From Pseudomonadota bacterium (lineage in GTDB: Bacteria > Desulfobacterota > JADFVX01), in NCBI GenBank assembly GCA_015222555.1, contig JADFVM010000021.1, positions 1 to 16,093 of the forward strand: a stretch of DNA of 16,093 bases, given 5' to 3'. Shown here piece after piece: positions 5,989 through 14,014 of the stretch. A program made the position numbers and the translations under genes. The notes under the pieces are model-generated. The model made no database searches. It was given only the letters and a program-made list of their open reading frames with translations, and was not told the DNA's origin. Each line of letters starts with the position of its first letter. The first letter of the stretch is position 1.

Positions 5989-6921
5989 ATGATTAAAGTA
6001 GAAAATCTGACAAAGTCCTACGGTAATTTTCAGGCCCTTAAGGGCGTTTCCTTTTCCGTGCAAAAGGGTGAGATACTCGGCTTTCTCGGCCCTAACGGGG
6101 CTGGGAAAACCACAACCATGCGGATATTAACCTGTTTTTTTCCAGCAACAAGCGGCAAAGCCACAGTCGCAGGCTTTGATGTATTTGCGGAACCACACGA
6201 GGTAAGGAAAAAGATCGGCTACCTCCCTGAGAATGTGCCCCTTTATCTTGATATGCCTGTTCCGGATTACCTTTCCTTTGTCGCAGGGTTAAAGGGTGTC
6301 AAGAGGCGTGAGGTGAAGAAACAGGTGGAGACTATCATGGAAGAGTGTGTTCTCACCCATATGTCCCACAAGTTGGTCGGTGAACTTTCCAAGGGATACC
6401 GCCAGAGAGTTGGCATTGCCCAGGCCCTTCTTAATGATCCGGAAGTCCTCATACTTGATGAACCGACCATCGGGCTTGATCCGAAACAGATTATCGAAAT
6501 AAGAAAACTCATCAAAGGACTTGCAGGGAGAAGGACCGTAATCCTGAGCACCCACATACTTCCCGAGGTCAGTATGACCTGTCAGCGGGTCATCATCATA
6601 AATGAAGGCCGTATAATTGCCAGCGATACACCCCAGAACCTGACATCAAAGATTCAGGGCGAAAACCGTCTTCTTGTCAAGGTGGATGGCCCATCCAGTG
6701 AGATAATTAAAAACCTCGAGGGGATAAAGGGCGTCAGAAAGATTTCCAGGAAAGAGGGAGGGAATGGCATCTCCCAGTATGTCGTAGACTCTGAAAAAGG
6801 GGTTGATGTGAGGCGCGAGATACCGGCTGTGATCGTCAGCAAAGGGTGGGGGCTGTTAGAGCTAAAGCCTCTTGAGATGAGCCTTGAAGATATATTTGTC
6901 AAGCTGGTTACAAAGGAGTAA
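5989..6921 (+). CDS. ABC transporter ATP-binding protein (GldA/NosF-like)
   Basis: This 310-residue ATPase has Walker A GPNGAGKT (34-41), a Q-loop region YLPEN with Glu81 in place of Gln (frequent in this subfamily), signature LSKGYRQRVG (133-142), Walker B VLILDEP (153-159) and switch His189 in STHI. The C-terminal 90 residues form an accessory domain. The next three genes (ABC-2 permease, GldG-like protein, DUF4340 protein) make up a widespread set first known from gliding motility as gldA/gldF/gldG, but common in non-gliding bacteria. In nos clusters an ABC ATPase called NosF works with NosD and NosY in copper-site maturation, and this gene could do that job here. The sequence alone does not separate the two. 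The ribosome site is weak (AGG about 12 bases upstream). Confidence 0.9.
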   Translation: MIKVENLTKSYGNFQALKGVSFSVQKGEILGFLGPNGAGKTTTMRILTCFFPATSGKATVAGFDVFAEPHEVRKKIGYLPENVPLYLDMPVPDYLSFVAGLKGVKRREVKKQVETIMEECVLTHMSHKLVGELSKGYRQRVGIAQALLNDPEVLILDEPTIGLDPKQIIEIRKLIKGLAGRRTVILSTHILPEVSMTCQRVIIINEGRIIASDTPQNLTSKIQGENRLLVKVDGPSSEIIKNLEGIKGVRKISRKEGGNGISQYVVDSEKGVDVRREIPAVIVSKGWGLLELKPLEMSLEDIFVKLVTKE

Positions 6922-6927
6922 GGAATA

Positions 6928-7707
6928 ATGAGAAACTGCTACCTTATCGCTAAAAAAGAGTTACAGTCCTATTTTACATCACCTGTTGCCTATGTGGTCA
7001 TAACCATCTTCCTTATCATTACAGGCTATTTCTTCTATAATCTTTTTGCCTCATTTTCAACATTGAGTTTTCAGGCTTCTGCAAACCCTGCCCTGGCAAA
7101 GCAGAGAAACCTCCTGAATGTTACAGAGACAGTCATCAGACCCCTTTTCGGCAACATGAGCATTATTATGCTTCTCATGATGCCTCTTCTTACCATGCGT
7201 CTCTTTTCTGAGGAAAAAAAGAGCGGAACCATAGAACTCCTCCTGACCTACCCCATCTCGGACATGGAGGTCATCATCGGGAAATTCGTTGCCTGCACGA
7301 CTGTCTTTATCCTCATGCTTTCTGCGAGCATTACCTGTCCCATACTGGTGATGGTATTCGGTGAACCCGAAACGGGCCCGATTATTACCGGATATCTGGG
7401 GCTCTTTCTGATGGGTTCTGCATTTATCTCTCTCGGGATATTCACCTCTTCCATCACTGAAAATCAGATTGTCGCAGCGACCCTTTCATTCGGCGTCCTC
7501 TTTCTCTTCTGGATGATGGGGTACTCCGTTTCATTTATGGGGCCCACACTGGGAAGAATAATCATGAGTATCTCACTTATCGGGCATATCGAAGGATTTG
7601 CAAAAGGCGTTATCGACACGACAGACATAATATACTATCTGATCTTTTCAAGCCTCTTTATTTTCCTCACATTGAGAGTGATGGAATCAAAAAAATGGAG
7701 AGGTTAA
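6928..7707 (+). CDS. ABC-2 type permease (GldF-like)
   Basis: This is a 259-residue inner-membrane protein with about six transmembrane segments. It begins with a cytoplasmic KKELQSYFTSPVAYVV stretch typical of ABC-2/GldF permeases. A conserved loop after the second segment reads MRLFSEEKKSGTIELLLTYPISDMEVIIGKF, the coupling region facing the ATPase. AAGGAG precedes ATG, and only six bases separate it from the ATPase gene, so the two surely form one transporter. The substrate cannot be read from sequence. NosY, the permease of the nos system, has the same general shape, but the neighbours favour the Gld-type transporter. Confidence 0.87.
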   Translation: MRNCYLIAKKELQSYFTSPVAYVVITIFLIITGYFFYNLFASFSTLSFQASANPALAKQRNLLNVTETVIRPLFGNMSIIMLLMMPLLTMRLFSEEKKSGTIELLLTYPISDMEVIIGKFVACTTVFILMLSASITCPILVMVFGEPETGPIITGYLGLFLMGSAFISLGIFTSSITENQIVAATLSFGVLFLFWMMGYSVSFMGPTLGRIIMSISLIGHIEGFAKGVIDTTDIIYYLIFSSLFIFLTLRVMESKKWRG

Positions 7708-7741
7708 CTGTTGTTAAAATGAGAGGAGTCAACATTAACAT

Positions 7742-9298
7742 ATGAAGCGTTTATTGCCATTAGTCGGCCTTGCCGGAGTCCTTTTTCTTGCTGTCGGCGG
7801 GGTTATATATGCCATAAAGGGTGCCATGGAAGTCTACGTTGTTGCCCTGCTCTGGATCGGCCTGCTTTCCATACTTTTTTATTTCTACGTCGGTTTTGCC
7901 TCTATCAGGGACGCGCTGACAGGCAGATCCGCCAAATATGGAGCCAATACCGCCATTATGATCATTGTCTTCTTCATGATACTGGCACTTGCCTCCTACA
8001 TGTCAACCCGATATAAGGTCAGGTGGGATATGACGGCTACGAAGCGTTACACGCTTTCAGACCAGACAAAAAAACTGGTGAAGTCCCTCAAAAGGGAGGT
8101 AACGGCAATCGCCTTTTACAGAAGCGACGAAAGGACCCGTCAAAAAATGCAGGATCTCCTGCAGGAGATTTCCCAGCTATCTCCGAAATTCAAATTTAGA
8201 TTTATTGATCCCGACAAACAGCCGGGCGCTGCAGCGAAGCACGGCATAACGTCCTACAGGACAACCCTTTTAAAGAGTGGCAACAACCAGCAGACCATCG
8301 GATACGAGAGTGAAGAAAAGTTCATTAATGCGCTGCTCAAAGTCACAACAGACGAAGTGAAAACGATTTACTTCCTTAAGGGTCATGGAGAGAATAACAC
8401 CTCTGACATCCAGAGCTCAGGCTACAAGGGGATCAAGGAAGAGGTTGAGAAAGAAAATCGCAAGGTAAAAGATATTAATCTTATGGAAACCGGAGCCCTG
8501 CCTGATGATTGTGCACTCCTGATTATAAGCGGCCCGAAGAAGGATCTTTTGGCTGACGAACTGACCAAGCTGACAGCCTATATTGAAAGAGGCGGAAGCA
8601 TCCTCTTTATGATTGATCCGGGAGGTTTCCCGGTGACGACCGAATATCTGAGCGGTTACGGTTTCACCCTAGGCAACGATGTTATCATAGACAAGATGTC
8701 GCAGGTCTTCGGAGCGAACTATCTTGTGCCCGTCGTTACCCAGTATGAAGAGAAGCATCCGATTACGGGGGAATTCAATATTCAAACTTTCTTCCCGCTT
8801 GCCAGATCAGTTACGGTAGAGAGAACCCCTGAAAAAGGGAGCTTCCCCCTCGCCCTTACGGGTGATGCAAGCTGGGGAGAGACCAATATCAACGCCCTAT
8901 ATGCCGAAGAGGGAACAGTCAAATATGATGACAAAACCGACAAAAAGGGGCCTCTTTCCATTGCGGCAGTTAAGATTGTCGAGGTCACCAAGGGTGCTGA
9001 AAAAAGTGAATCGGGCGATAAAAAGCGCTATGCGAAACTGGTCGTCGTAGGGGATTCCGATTATGTAAACAACACTCATGTTAATCTTGCAGGGAACAAG
9101 GACTTTTTCCTTAACACGGTAAACTGGCTAATGGAAGAGGCGGAACTCATCTCCGTGAGGAAGAAAGTAGCCGGCGTTACACCTGTCATTCTAACAGCAA
9201 CGCAGGCAAGATTCATTTTCTGGATCCCCGTTGTTGTTCTCCCCTCTTTTGTTCTCTTTGCCGGCATCGCTGTTCTTACACGCCGGAGACTTAAATAA
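7742..9298 (+). CDS. GldG-like ABC transporter auxiliary membrane protein
   Basis: The protein has 518 residues. Three N-terminal transmembrane segments (about 4-24, 31-53 and 71-88) are followed by a large periplasmic domain and one C-terminal segment (about 491-511). The domain starts with the family hallmark RWDMTATKRYTLSDQTKKLVKSL, then AIAFYRSDE and a GHGEN/YKGI region typical of the ABC_transp_aux (GldG) family, with a Rossmann-like core. The three N-terminal segments may include part of the permease module, as in GldFG proteins. It follows the permease by 34 bases, with AGGAG 13 bases before ATG, rather far. Its stop overlaps the next start (TAATG). In gliding bacteria GldG works with GldA and GldF; elsewhere the transported substrate is unknown. 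Confidence 0.85.
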   Translation: MKRLLPLVGLAGVLFLAVGGVIYAIKGAMEVYVVALLWIGLLSILFYFYVGFASIRDALTGRSAKYGANTAIMIIVFFMILALASYMSTRYKVRWDMTATKRYTLSDQTKKLVKSLKREVTAIAFYRSDERTRQKMQDLLQEISQLSPKFKFRFIDPDKQPGAAAKHGITSYRTTLLKSGNNQQTIGYESEEKFINALLKVTTDEVKTIYFLKGHGENNTSDIQSSGYKGIKEEVEKENRKVKDINLMETGALPDDCALLIISGPKKDLLADELTKLTAYIERGGSILFMIDPGGFPVTTEYLSGYGFTLGNDVIIDKMSQVFGANYLVPVVTQYEEKHPITGEFNIQTFFPLARSVTVERTPEKGSFPLALTGDASWGETNINALYAEEGTVKYDDKTDKKGPLSIAAVKIVEVTKGAEKSESGDKKRYAKLVVVGDSDYVNNTHVNLAGNKDFFLNTVNWLMEEAELISVRKKVAGVTPVILTATQARFIFWIPVVVLPSFVLFAGIAVLTRRRLK

Positions 9299-10248
9299 TG
9301 CGGTTTTTCAAAAAAACTGTCGCATGGGTCATCATACTTTTCATTCTTGCCGGGCTCGCCTATTTTTTTGAAGAAAAGGTCGATGAGATTGAAACTGCCG
9401 AGGCGGAAAAGAGACGGCTTTTCAAGATCGAACCTGCAGAGATTGAATCCTTTGAAATATCCAAAGGTGATTCTCTCCTCTCAGTAAAGAAGAGTAAAGA
9501 CGGCTGGTTTATTGAAAAACCGACCATCACTTCTGCCGATCAGAAAGCGGTAGCCGATCTGCTGGCCCATACTCTAAGAGCAAACATAGACGGCGTGCTC
9601 TTTGAAGAAGCAACGAGTGAAAAGCTGCAGGAACTGGGGCTGGAGCCGCCCTACTTAAGGGCAACCTTAAAAACTTCTTCCGGCGCCTCTATTTCGATGG
9701 TCCTTGGAGACAGGGGGCCTACACAAAACGTGACCTATCTACAGTTTGCCGGAGAAAAAAGAGTGCTTCGAGTCCATGCCGATATTAGATCGGAACTCGA
9801 CAAGGAAGTGTACGACCTGAGGGACAAAACGGTCATTGCAATCGATCCCCAGAAACTTAAGAAGGTGGAGATGGTCTGGAAGAACGGGGAGAAAATAATT
9901 TCTCACAATCCCCGACAGAATGCATGGGACACGGAAGGCCTGCCGCCGGGTGGAACAGACCTGACAAAGCTGCTGGCTGCTCTTTACGGGGTTAAAGAGG
10001 CCGAGGCCAGCGCCTTCATCGATGAAAACCCGAAGGATCTGAAACCCTATGGCCTTGAAAATCCGAGGCTGACCCTGCGATTTATTGATGATAAAAACCT
10101 TCAACAGGTCCTTTTTGTAGGAGGAAAAGACAAAAAGCGCCGGGGATTTTACGCCAAGAGGCAGGGAGATCCAAACGTCTTCCTCCTTGAAGAGGACTTC
10201 CTCGACAACATTCCTGCAAAAGCGGAGGACCTGAGGGCCGGGAGCTAA
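9298..10248 (+). CDS. DUF4340 membrane-anchored protein
   Basis: This 316-residue protein has one N-terminal transmembrane segment (about residues 6-24). A periplasmic region follows with two similar halves, each with an IxxFEISKGDSLLSVKKSKDGWFIEKP-like strand pattern and a following ADQKAVADLLAHTL-like helix. The second half reads KKVEMVWKNGEKIISHNPRQNAWDTE, then a similar helix. This is the DUF4340 repeat. The family usually follows gldG-type genes, as here, and shares the TAATG overlap with its neighbour. No biochemical function is known to me. It probably forms a periplasmic complex with the GldG-like protein. Confidence 0.85.
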   Translation: MRFFKKTVAWVIILFILAGLAYFFEEKVDEIETAEAEKRRLFKIEPAEIESFEISKGDSLLSVKKSKDGWFIEKPTITSADQKAVADLLAHTLRANIDGVLFEEATSEKLQELGLEPPYLRATLKTSSGASISMVLGDRGPTQNVTYLQFAGEKRVLRVHADIRSELDKEVYDLRDKTVIAIDPQKLKKVEMVWKNGEKIISHNPRQNAWDTEGLPPGGTDLTKLLAALYGVKEAEASAFIDENPKDLKPYGLENPRLTLRFIDDKNLQQVLFVGGKDKKRRGFYAKRQGDPNVFLLEEDFLDNIPAKAEDLRAGS

Positions 10249-10249
10249 A

Positions 10250-11404
10250 ATGAGACGTCTCTTACTGAACAAGCTATCCTTTCTCTTCATTCTTATCCCA
10301 TCTCTTCTATGGGTCTCCGACCTGTCTGCCAAAGAATCTTACAAAAAAAACCTCATCATCGGCGTTATCGGGCCGATGACCGGAGAGGGAGCCGAGTACG
10401 GCAAGCCGATGCTTGAAGGGATTCAACTAGCGGCAAAGGAGTTCAACAAAGCCGGCGGCATCAATGGGGAAAAGATAAAACTCCTGGCACGGGATAACGG
10501 CGCAGAGCAGGGAGCAACCACCCGGATACTAAATGAATTCCTTGCAGAAAAGGTTACCGCCATCATCGCCTCGCCCGGCGGCTGGTCGACCTTCGGTCCT
10601 GTCGCTACTGCAAACAGGTCCTGGACAATCCTCATGTCCGTAGGAAGTCAGCGGCATATCGGCAAAAGCGGCAACTTCATCTTCAGAAACTCCCTTCCAG
10701 ACGAGATCGCAACGGAACAATCAATAAAATACTGCTCTGAGAAACTTGGCTACAAACGTTATGCCATCGTCACCTCAATGGTTGATGATGAGGCGTCCCT
10801 TTCTGCCGCAGGATTTTACAGACGTGCATTGCAGAAGTATGGGGGGAAAGTTGTTGCCGAAGCCTTTACCGGTTTCGACATGGGGCTCAAGGAGTCTGTG
10901 GCAGCTCTCAAACAAGATGCCAAGGGGCCCATCGATGCCGTCATCTTTGCCGGAAAAGCCAAAGCCGGCGCAGAGATATTAAAAGAACTTCGAAGGAACG
11001 GCATCAAGGCGCCGCTCATCGGCGGCGAAGGCCTGAAAAACAGGAAGTTTCTTAAATTGGCAGGAAAGGCGACGGTAGGAACAATTCTCTATACGAGCTT
11101 TACAAGCCTCTCCAAAGATCAAACCACCCGCCGCTTTGTAAAGTCCTTTAGAAAAGAGACGGCCCATTACCCGTCACCCCTTTCAGCACTCGGCTATGAT
11201 TCCTTTATGCTCATTGCAGAGGCGATCAAAAAGAGCGGCACAACGGAACCGAAACAGGTGGCAAATGACCTTTGGGACACTAAAGATTACCAGGGTGTGT
11301 CAGGCCCAATATCGATGGATGACAGCGGTGAAACAATCAAGTCAGCCTACCTTCTGAAGGTGGTCCAGGGCAAAAAAAGGCCTTTCTTTACTCTCGTAAA
11401 ATAA
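10250..11404 (+). CDS. LivK-like periplasmic substrate-binding protein (Peripla_BP_6 type)
   Basis: A signal peptide (ending DLSA, about residue 26) is followed by a full-length type I periplasmic binding protein. It opens with IGVIGPMTGEGAEYGKPMLEGIQLAAKEFNKAGG, the hallmark of the branched-chain amino acid receptor family, and has both lobes, ending near residue 384. Two features fit ligand binding: ASPGGWST (about 103-110) and the hinge region GPIDAVIFAGKAKAGAEIL. No Liv permease or ATPase genes are near, so it is an orphan by position. It may sense or deliver a small acid, amide or other ligand to the Gld-type transporter or to a receptor elsewhere. One base separates it from the DUF4340 stop, with GGGAG 6 bases before ATG, and its stop overlaps the next start. 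Confidence 0.87.
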   Translation: MRRLLLNKLSFLFILIPSLLWVSDLSAKESYKKNLIIGVIGPMTGEGAEYGKPMLEGIQLAAKEFNKAGGINGEKIKLLARDNGAEQGATTRILNEFLAEKVTAIIASPGGWSTFGPVATANRSWTILMSVGSQRHIGKSGNFIFRNSLPDEIATEQSIKYCSEKLGYKRYAIVTSMVDDEASLSAAGFYRRALQKYGGKVVAEAFTGFDMGLKESVAALKQDAKGPIDAVIFAGKAKAGAEILKELRRNGIKAPLIGGEGLKNRKFLKLAGKATVGTILYTSFTSLSKDQTTRRFVKSFRKETAHYPSPLSALGYDSFMLIAEAIKKSGTTEPKQVANDLWDTKDYQGVSGPISMDDSGETIKSAYLLKVVQGKKRPFFTLVK

Positions 11405-11919
11405 TGAAAAATCGCCCTCTTCTTCAATCCGTTTTTTTCCCTTTTCTGGCGCTCTTATTTCTTTTTGCCTGTGGTGAAAAAAACCAGACCATCCCTGAAG
11501 AAAAGCAGGTCGGTAGCAGAGCGCCATCGTTTAAACTCAATGATCTGTCGGGCAAACCGGTTTCACTGGCAGATCACAAGGGGAAGGTTATTCTTTTGCG
11601 CTTCTGGTCCACGGCATGCAAATCATGCAAACAGGAGATGCCGAAACTTGAAACGATCTACCAGGAACTTAAACCTTCAGGTCTGCTACTAATAGCGATT
11701 AACATTAAGGACTCGCCTGAAAAGGTCTCAGATTTCATCGATGGGCTCGGCCTTACCTTTCCTATCCTTATCGAGGAAAACAAAAGTACAGTAAAAGATT
11801 TCAAAGTATACGGCGTCCCCACCTCCTTCCTCATCGACAAGGAAGGGATAATAACAAAACGGTTCTTCGGCGATCTTTCCGAGGCTGAAACGGTTGAACT
11901 GGTTAAACGCCTCCTGTAA
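11404..11919 (+). CDS. TlpA/ResA-like thiol-disulfide lipoprotein
   Basis: This 171-residue thioredoxin-fold protein carries a lipobox (LFAC, Cys23), so it is anchored by lipid in the periplasm. The active site is Cys72-Lys-Ser-Cys75 in WSTACKSC, and the conserved cis-proline is Pro139 in GVPTS. The family reduces cysteines of apocytochromes before heme attachment (ResA, CcmG, TlpA) or of CuA sites of oxidases (TlpA with ScoI). With five heme c sites and a Cys-x3-Cys copper domain encoded close by, both roles are plausible. The ATG overlaps the binding-protein stop (TAATG) and no separate ribosome site is visible, which points to translational coupling. It is the last gene of the operon. The target is inferred from context. 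Confidence 0.85.
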   Translation: MKNRPLLQSVFFPFLALLFLFACGEKNQTIPEEKQVGSRAPSFKLNDLSGKPVSLADHKGKVILLRFWSTACKSCKQEMPKLETIYQELKPSGLLLIAINIKDSPEKVSDFIDGLGLTFPILIEENKSTVKDFKVYGVPTSFLIDKEGIITKRFFGDLSEAETVELVKRLL

Positions 11920-12015
11920 ACTCTTCCTTCTTGAAAGTGTGGTTTTTTGACTATTTCCAGATATACAACATTTCAAGCCGTAATCGAAAAAAAATATATT
12001 TAGAAAATATTTGGC

Positions 12016-12021
12016 TACAAT
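12016..12021 (+). promoter_or_regulatory. Possible -10 box upstream of the DUF420 gene
   Basis: TACAAT at 12016-12021 matches five of six TATAAT positions and lies 45 bases before the DUF420 ATG, after a run of A and T bases that could act as an UP element. No -35 box is recognisable 16-18 bases upstream. Low-confidence pattern match in a 147-base gap. Confidence 0.2.
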
Positions 12022-12066
12022 AAACCAACCAGGTGTACTCGACAGGATTGAAAGAAATAAACTGAA

Positions 12067-12483
12067 ATGTCGATATATTCAAAAATATTCATGTATGTTG
12101 GACTCTTCTGGGGTGTCATTTCCCTTTGTCTCTTAATTTTCGCCTGGAGACTGGCCATCAGAAATGATGTAAGACGCCACCGGTTTATCATGATCTTTCT
12201 CACTGCAGGCGCCTGGATTTTCATCGCATCCTATCTTTTACGATACTATCTTCCCGGCTATACGGCTTTAGAGGTGCCCCGTCATCTGGTGCCGTGGCTC
12301 GCCTTTCATGGGTCTATGGGGCTTGTCCCTCTTTTTGGCGCAACAACACTGGTATGGGCAAGATTGCGGGCAGACGCAACATCACATCTGAATCGCCGTC
12401 ACCGTCTCTACGGGAGGGTTCTTGTGGCTATATGGTGCTTTACCCATATAGGCGGCGTCCTCAACTTCTTCCTTTTTAAATGA
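12067..12483 (+). CDS. DUF420-family membrane protein (CtaM/YozB-like)
   Basis: The protein has 138 residues with four transmembrane segments. Histidines cluster at membrane edges: RRHRF after the first segment, FHGSMG in the third, NRRHRLYGRV before the fourth and FTHIGGV within it. This is the pattern of DUF420 proteins, some of which (CtaM in Staphylococcus) are needed for assembly of heme-copper oxidases. Next to a CuA-like protein, cytochromes and heme genes, a role in copper or heme handling in the inner membrane fits well but is an inference. No clear ribosome site precedes the ATG; AGGA lies about 19 bases upstream. The stop is followed by a TGAA repeat giving stops in all frames. Confidence 0.7.
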   Translation: MSIYSKIFMYVGLFWGVISLCLLIFAWRLAIRNDVRRHRFIMIFLTAGAWIFIASYLLRYYLPGYTALEVPRHLVPWLAFHGSMGLVPLFGATTLVWARLRADATSHLNRRHRLYGRVLVAIWCFTHIGGVLNFFLFK

Positions 12484-12495
12484 ATGAATGAATGA
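12481..12495 (+). repeat. TGAA tandem repeat with stop codons in all three frames
   Basis: TGAATGAATGAATGA includes the DUF420 stop. TGA occurs at 12481, 12485, 12489 and 12493, covering every frame. It may act as a read-through block or be a short slippage repeat. Confidence 0.6.
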
Positions 12496-12582
12496 CGATG
12501 AGAGGGTGGAAGCTCCGTTTCAGTTATAGCTATTCTCTGCGTTGTCCGGTTAAGTTTTTGCTATTGCAAAGTTTATTAAATT

Positions 12583-12661
12583 TGTCATGCCCGAGTGCTT
12601 TTATCGGGCATCCAGAAAGCCCTGAGTCATGGATTCCCGTTTAAACAATACGGGAATGACA
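12583..12661. repeat. Small inverted-repeat element with two internal hairpins (MITE/REP-like)
   Basis: The element begins TGTCATGCCCG and ends CGGGAATGACA, so its ends are imperfect inverted repeats (10 of 11 matching). Inside, ATGCCCGA (12587-12594) pairs with TCGGGCAT (12604-12611), and ATTCCCGT (12633-12640) pairs with ACGGGAAT (12650-12657), giving two hairpins side by side. Similar TGTCATTCCCG...CGGGAATGACA intergenic elements are familiar from many bacterial genomes. Copy number in this genome cannot be seen here. It lies between convergent genes and might help terminate both. No coding capacity. Confidence 0.65.
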
Positions 12662-12679
12662 GAACTTTAAGTTTCTCAT

Positions 12680-12764
12680 TGTCCAGATTGGCAGATTGCA
12701 ACTTTCTAACTGGACAGTGCTGAGCTACTCTGTCATTACTAAATTTGACTTTTGAGGTCAAATT
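12680..12764. other. Further inverted repeats in the convergent intergenic region
   Basis: TGTCCAG (12680-12686) is complementary to CTGGACA (12710-12716), and AATTTGAC (12742-12749) to GTCAAATT (12757-12764), the latter with a 7-base loop. Neither has a clear T-run on either strand. With the neighbouring element they make up most of the 310 bases between the DUF420 and radical SAM genes. I see no gene here. They may act as weak bidirectional terminators. Confidence 0.4.
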
Positions 12765-12793
12765 AAGAACGGCCCTTGAGTATTCGTGGTTTT

Positions 12794-14014
12794 CTATCTT
12801 TTCCCGCCTACCCTGCTTCTCATCTCTTCCATAATTTCAGGGGTAATGGTTCTTAGACCCTTCTCTTTCGCATATCGTTCCAGACCCTTTTTTACCATCC
12901 CTCTCAGAAAGACGGGAACCTTGCTCAATCTCTTGGTGGCAGCATCTTCCCATATGACAGGGCCCATTTCTTTGAGCGCCGCCCTTTCATCAAGTTCGGG
13001 CTTATAATCGCACCAGGGATCTTCACCCAGCATATCCCCCGACGAGGAAAGCGCCCTTGCCCTGCATCCCCCGCAGGCCTCATTGTACCTACAGTCAGCA
13101 CACTTGCCGTTGTATTGAGGATTTCTGAGACTTTGAAACGTATCCGATGACTCCCATATCTCACTGAGAGACTGTTTCCTGATATTCCCGACTGCCCCCG
13201 GCATATAGGGGCAGGGAGTCACCTCCCCTTCGGGTGTGATCCTGAAGTAGCCCGTTCCGGCAATGCAGCCGCTGGTGGCCCCTTTCATCACCTGAGAATC
13301 GGGCGACCTCTGTTGTACAACCCGCAGGAAATGGGGAGCACAGCGCGCCCTTACCATCATCCTGCCGGAGTATTCCGTCTCCGCATCGGCAAGATAGTTG
13401 AGCATCTTTTCATACTGCTCGGGAGAGATGTCGGTCATCTCCTGCCCCCGCCCGGTACAGACGAGGAAAAAGACGTTTGCCGCCTTTGCCCCTTTATCGA
13501 AGGCAAGTTTGATCAGGTCCGGGATCTCGTCGTAGTTTCGCTTTGTTACGGTGAACTGAATCTGAAACTCAAGATTATTATTCTTCAGGGTATCGATCGC
13601 CTTAACGGTCTTCTCCCAGGCCCCCCTTAGCCCCCTGAATTCATCATGAGAAGAAGGGAGGATAGAATCGAGGCTGAGGCCAACACCCTGAACACCGCAG
13701 GCCTTTAAACGCTTTGCAGCGGCATCATCAATCAAGGTCCCGTTTGTTCCAAGAACAACGGAGAGACCTCCCTCGGTCGCATGTTGTGCAATATCATAGA
13801 AGTCCCGCCTCAGGAGCGGTTCCCCTCCAGTAAGGATAAGCATGGCTCCGGGACTGTACTCGGCGATCTTGTCCAGGATGCTAAAGGCTTCTTCTGTCGG
13901 GATATCACCGCCGTCCCCCTCCAGCTCGGATGCATCAAGATAGCAGTGGTCGCACTTGAGGTTGCAGCGCTTGGTGAGGTTCCAGGATATGAGGAAGGGC
14001 GTAAATTCGTTCAC
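12794..14014 (-). CDS. Radical SAM/SPASM protein with C-terminal PCP_red domain (AhbD/NirJ-like)
   Basis: The protein has 406 residues from GTG 14014. The AdoMet cluster motif is Cys17-x3-Cys21-x2-Cys24 (RCNLKCDHC), followed by a GGEPLLR motif. C-terminal cysteines (GCIAGTG, TPCPYMP, CADCRYNEACGGC, PWCDY) mark a SPASM domain with extra iron-sulfur clusters. The last 50 residues (WEDAATKRL, VPVFLRGMVKKGLERYA, ITPEIMEEM) match the PCP_red domain known from protochlorophyllide reductase B subunits. The middle (FLVCTGRGQEM) resembles heme b synthase AhbD and the heme d1 enzyme NirJ, so tetrapyrrole side-chain chemistry is likely. A start at 14137 would overlap HemG by 127 bases. GTG 14014 overlaps its stop as GTGA, has AGGT about 9 bases upstream and begins right before the conserved PFLISWNLTKRC. 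Exact substrate uncertain. Confidence 0.83.
   Translation of the reverse strand: MNEFTPFLISWNLTKRCNLKCDHCYLDASELEGDGGDIPTEEAFSILDKIAEYSPGAMLILTGGEPLLRRDFYDIAQHATEGGLSVVLGTNGTLIDDAAAKRLKACGVQGVGLSLDSILPSSHDEFRGLRGAWEKTVKAIDTLKNNNLEFQIQFTVTKRNYDEIPDLIKLAFDKGAKAANVFFLVCTGRGQEMTDISPEQYEKMLNYLADAETEYSGRMMVRARCAPHFLRVVQQRSPDSQVMKGATSGCIAGTGYFRITPEGEVTPCPYMPGAVGNIRKQSLSEIWESSDTFQSLRNPQYNGKCADCRYNEACGGCRARALSSSGDMLGEDPWCDYKPELDERAALKEMGPVIWEDAATKRLSKVPVFLRGMVKKGLERYAKEKGLRTITPEIMEEMRSRVGGKR

Noticed and set aside
5989..7707. Firm assignment of the ABC ATPase and permease as NosF and NosY
   Set aside because: The following GldG-like and DUF4340 genes mark a general Gld-type transporter, and no NosD-like beta-helix protein is visible.
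9739..10332. A 197-residue minus-strand frame
   Set aside because: It lies opposite the DUF4340 gene and the start of the binding-protein gene, which form a coherent overlapping series on the plus strand.
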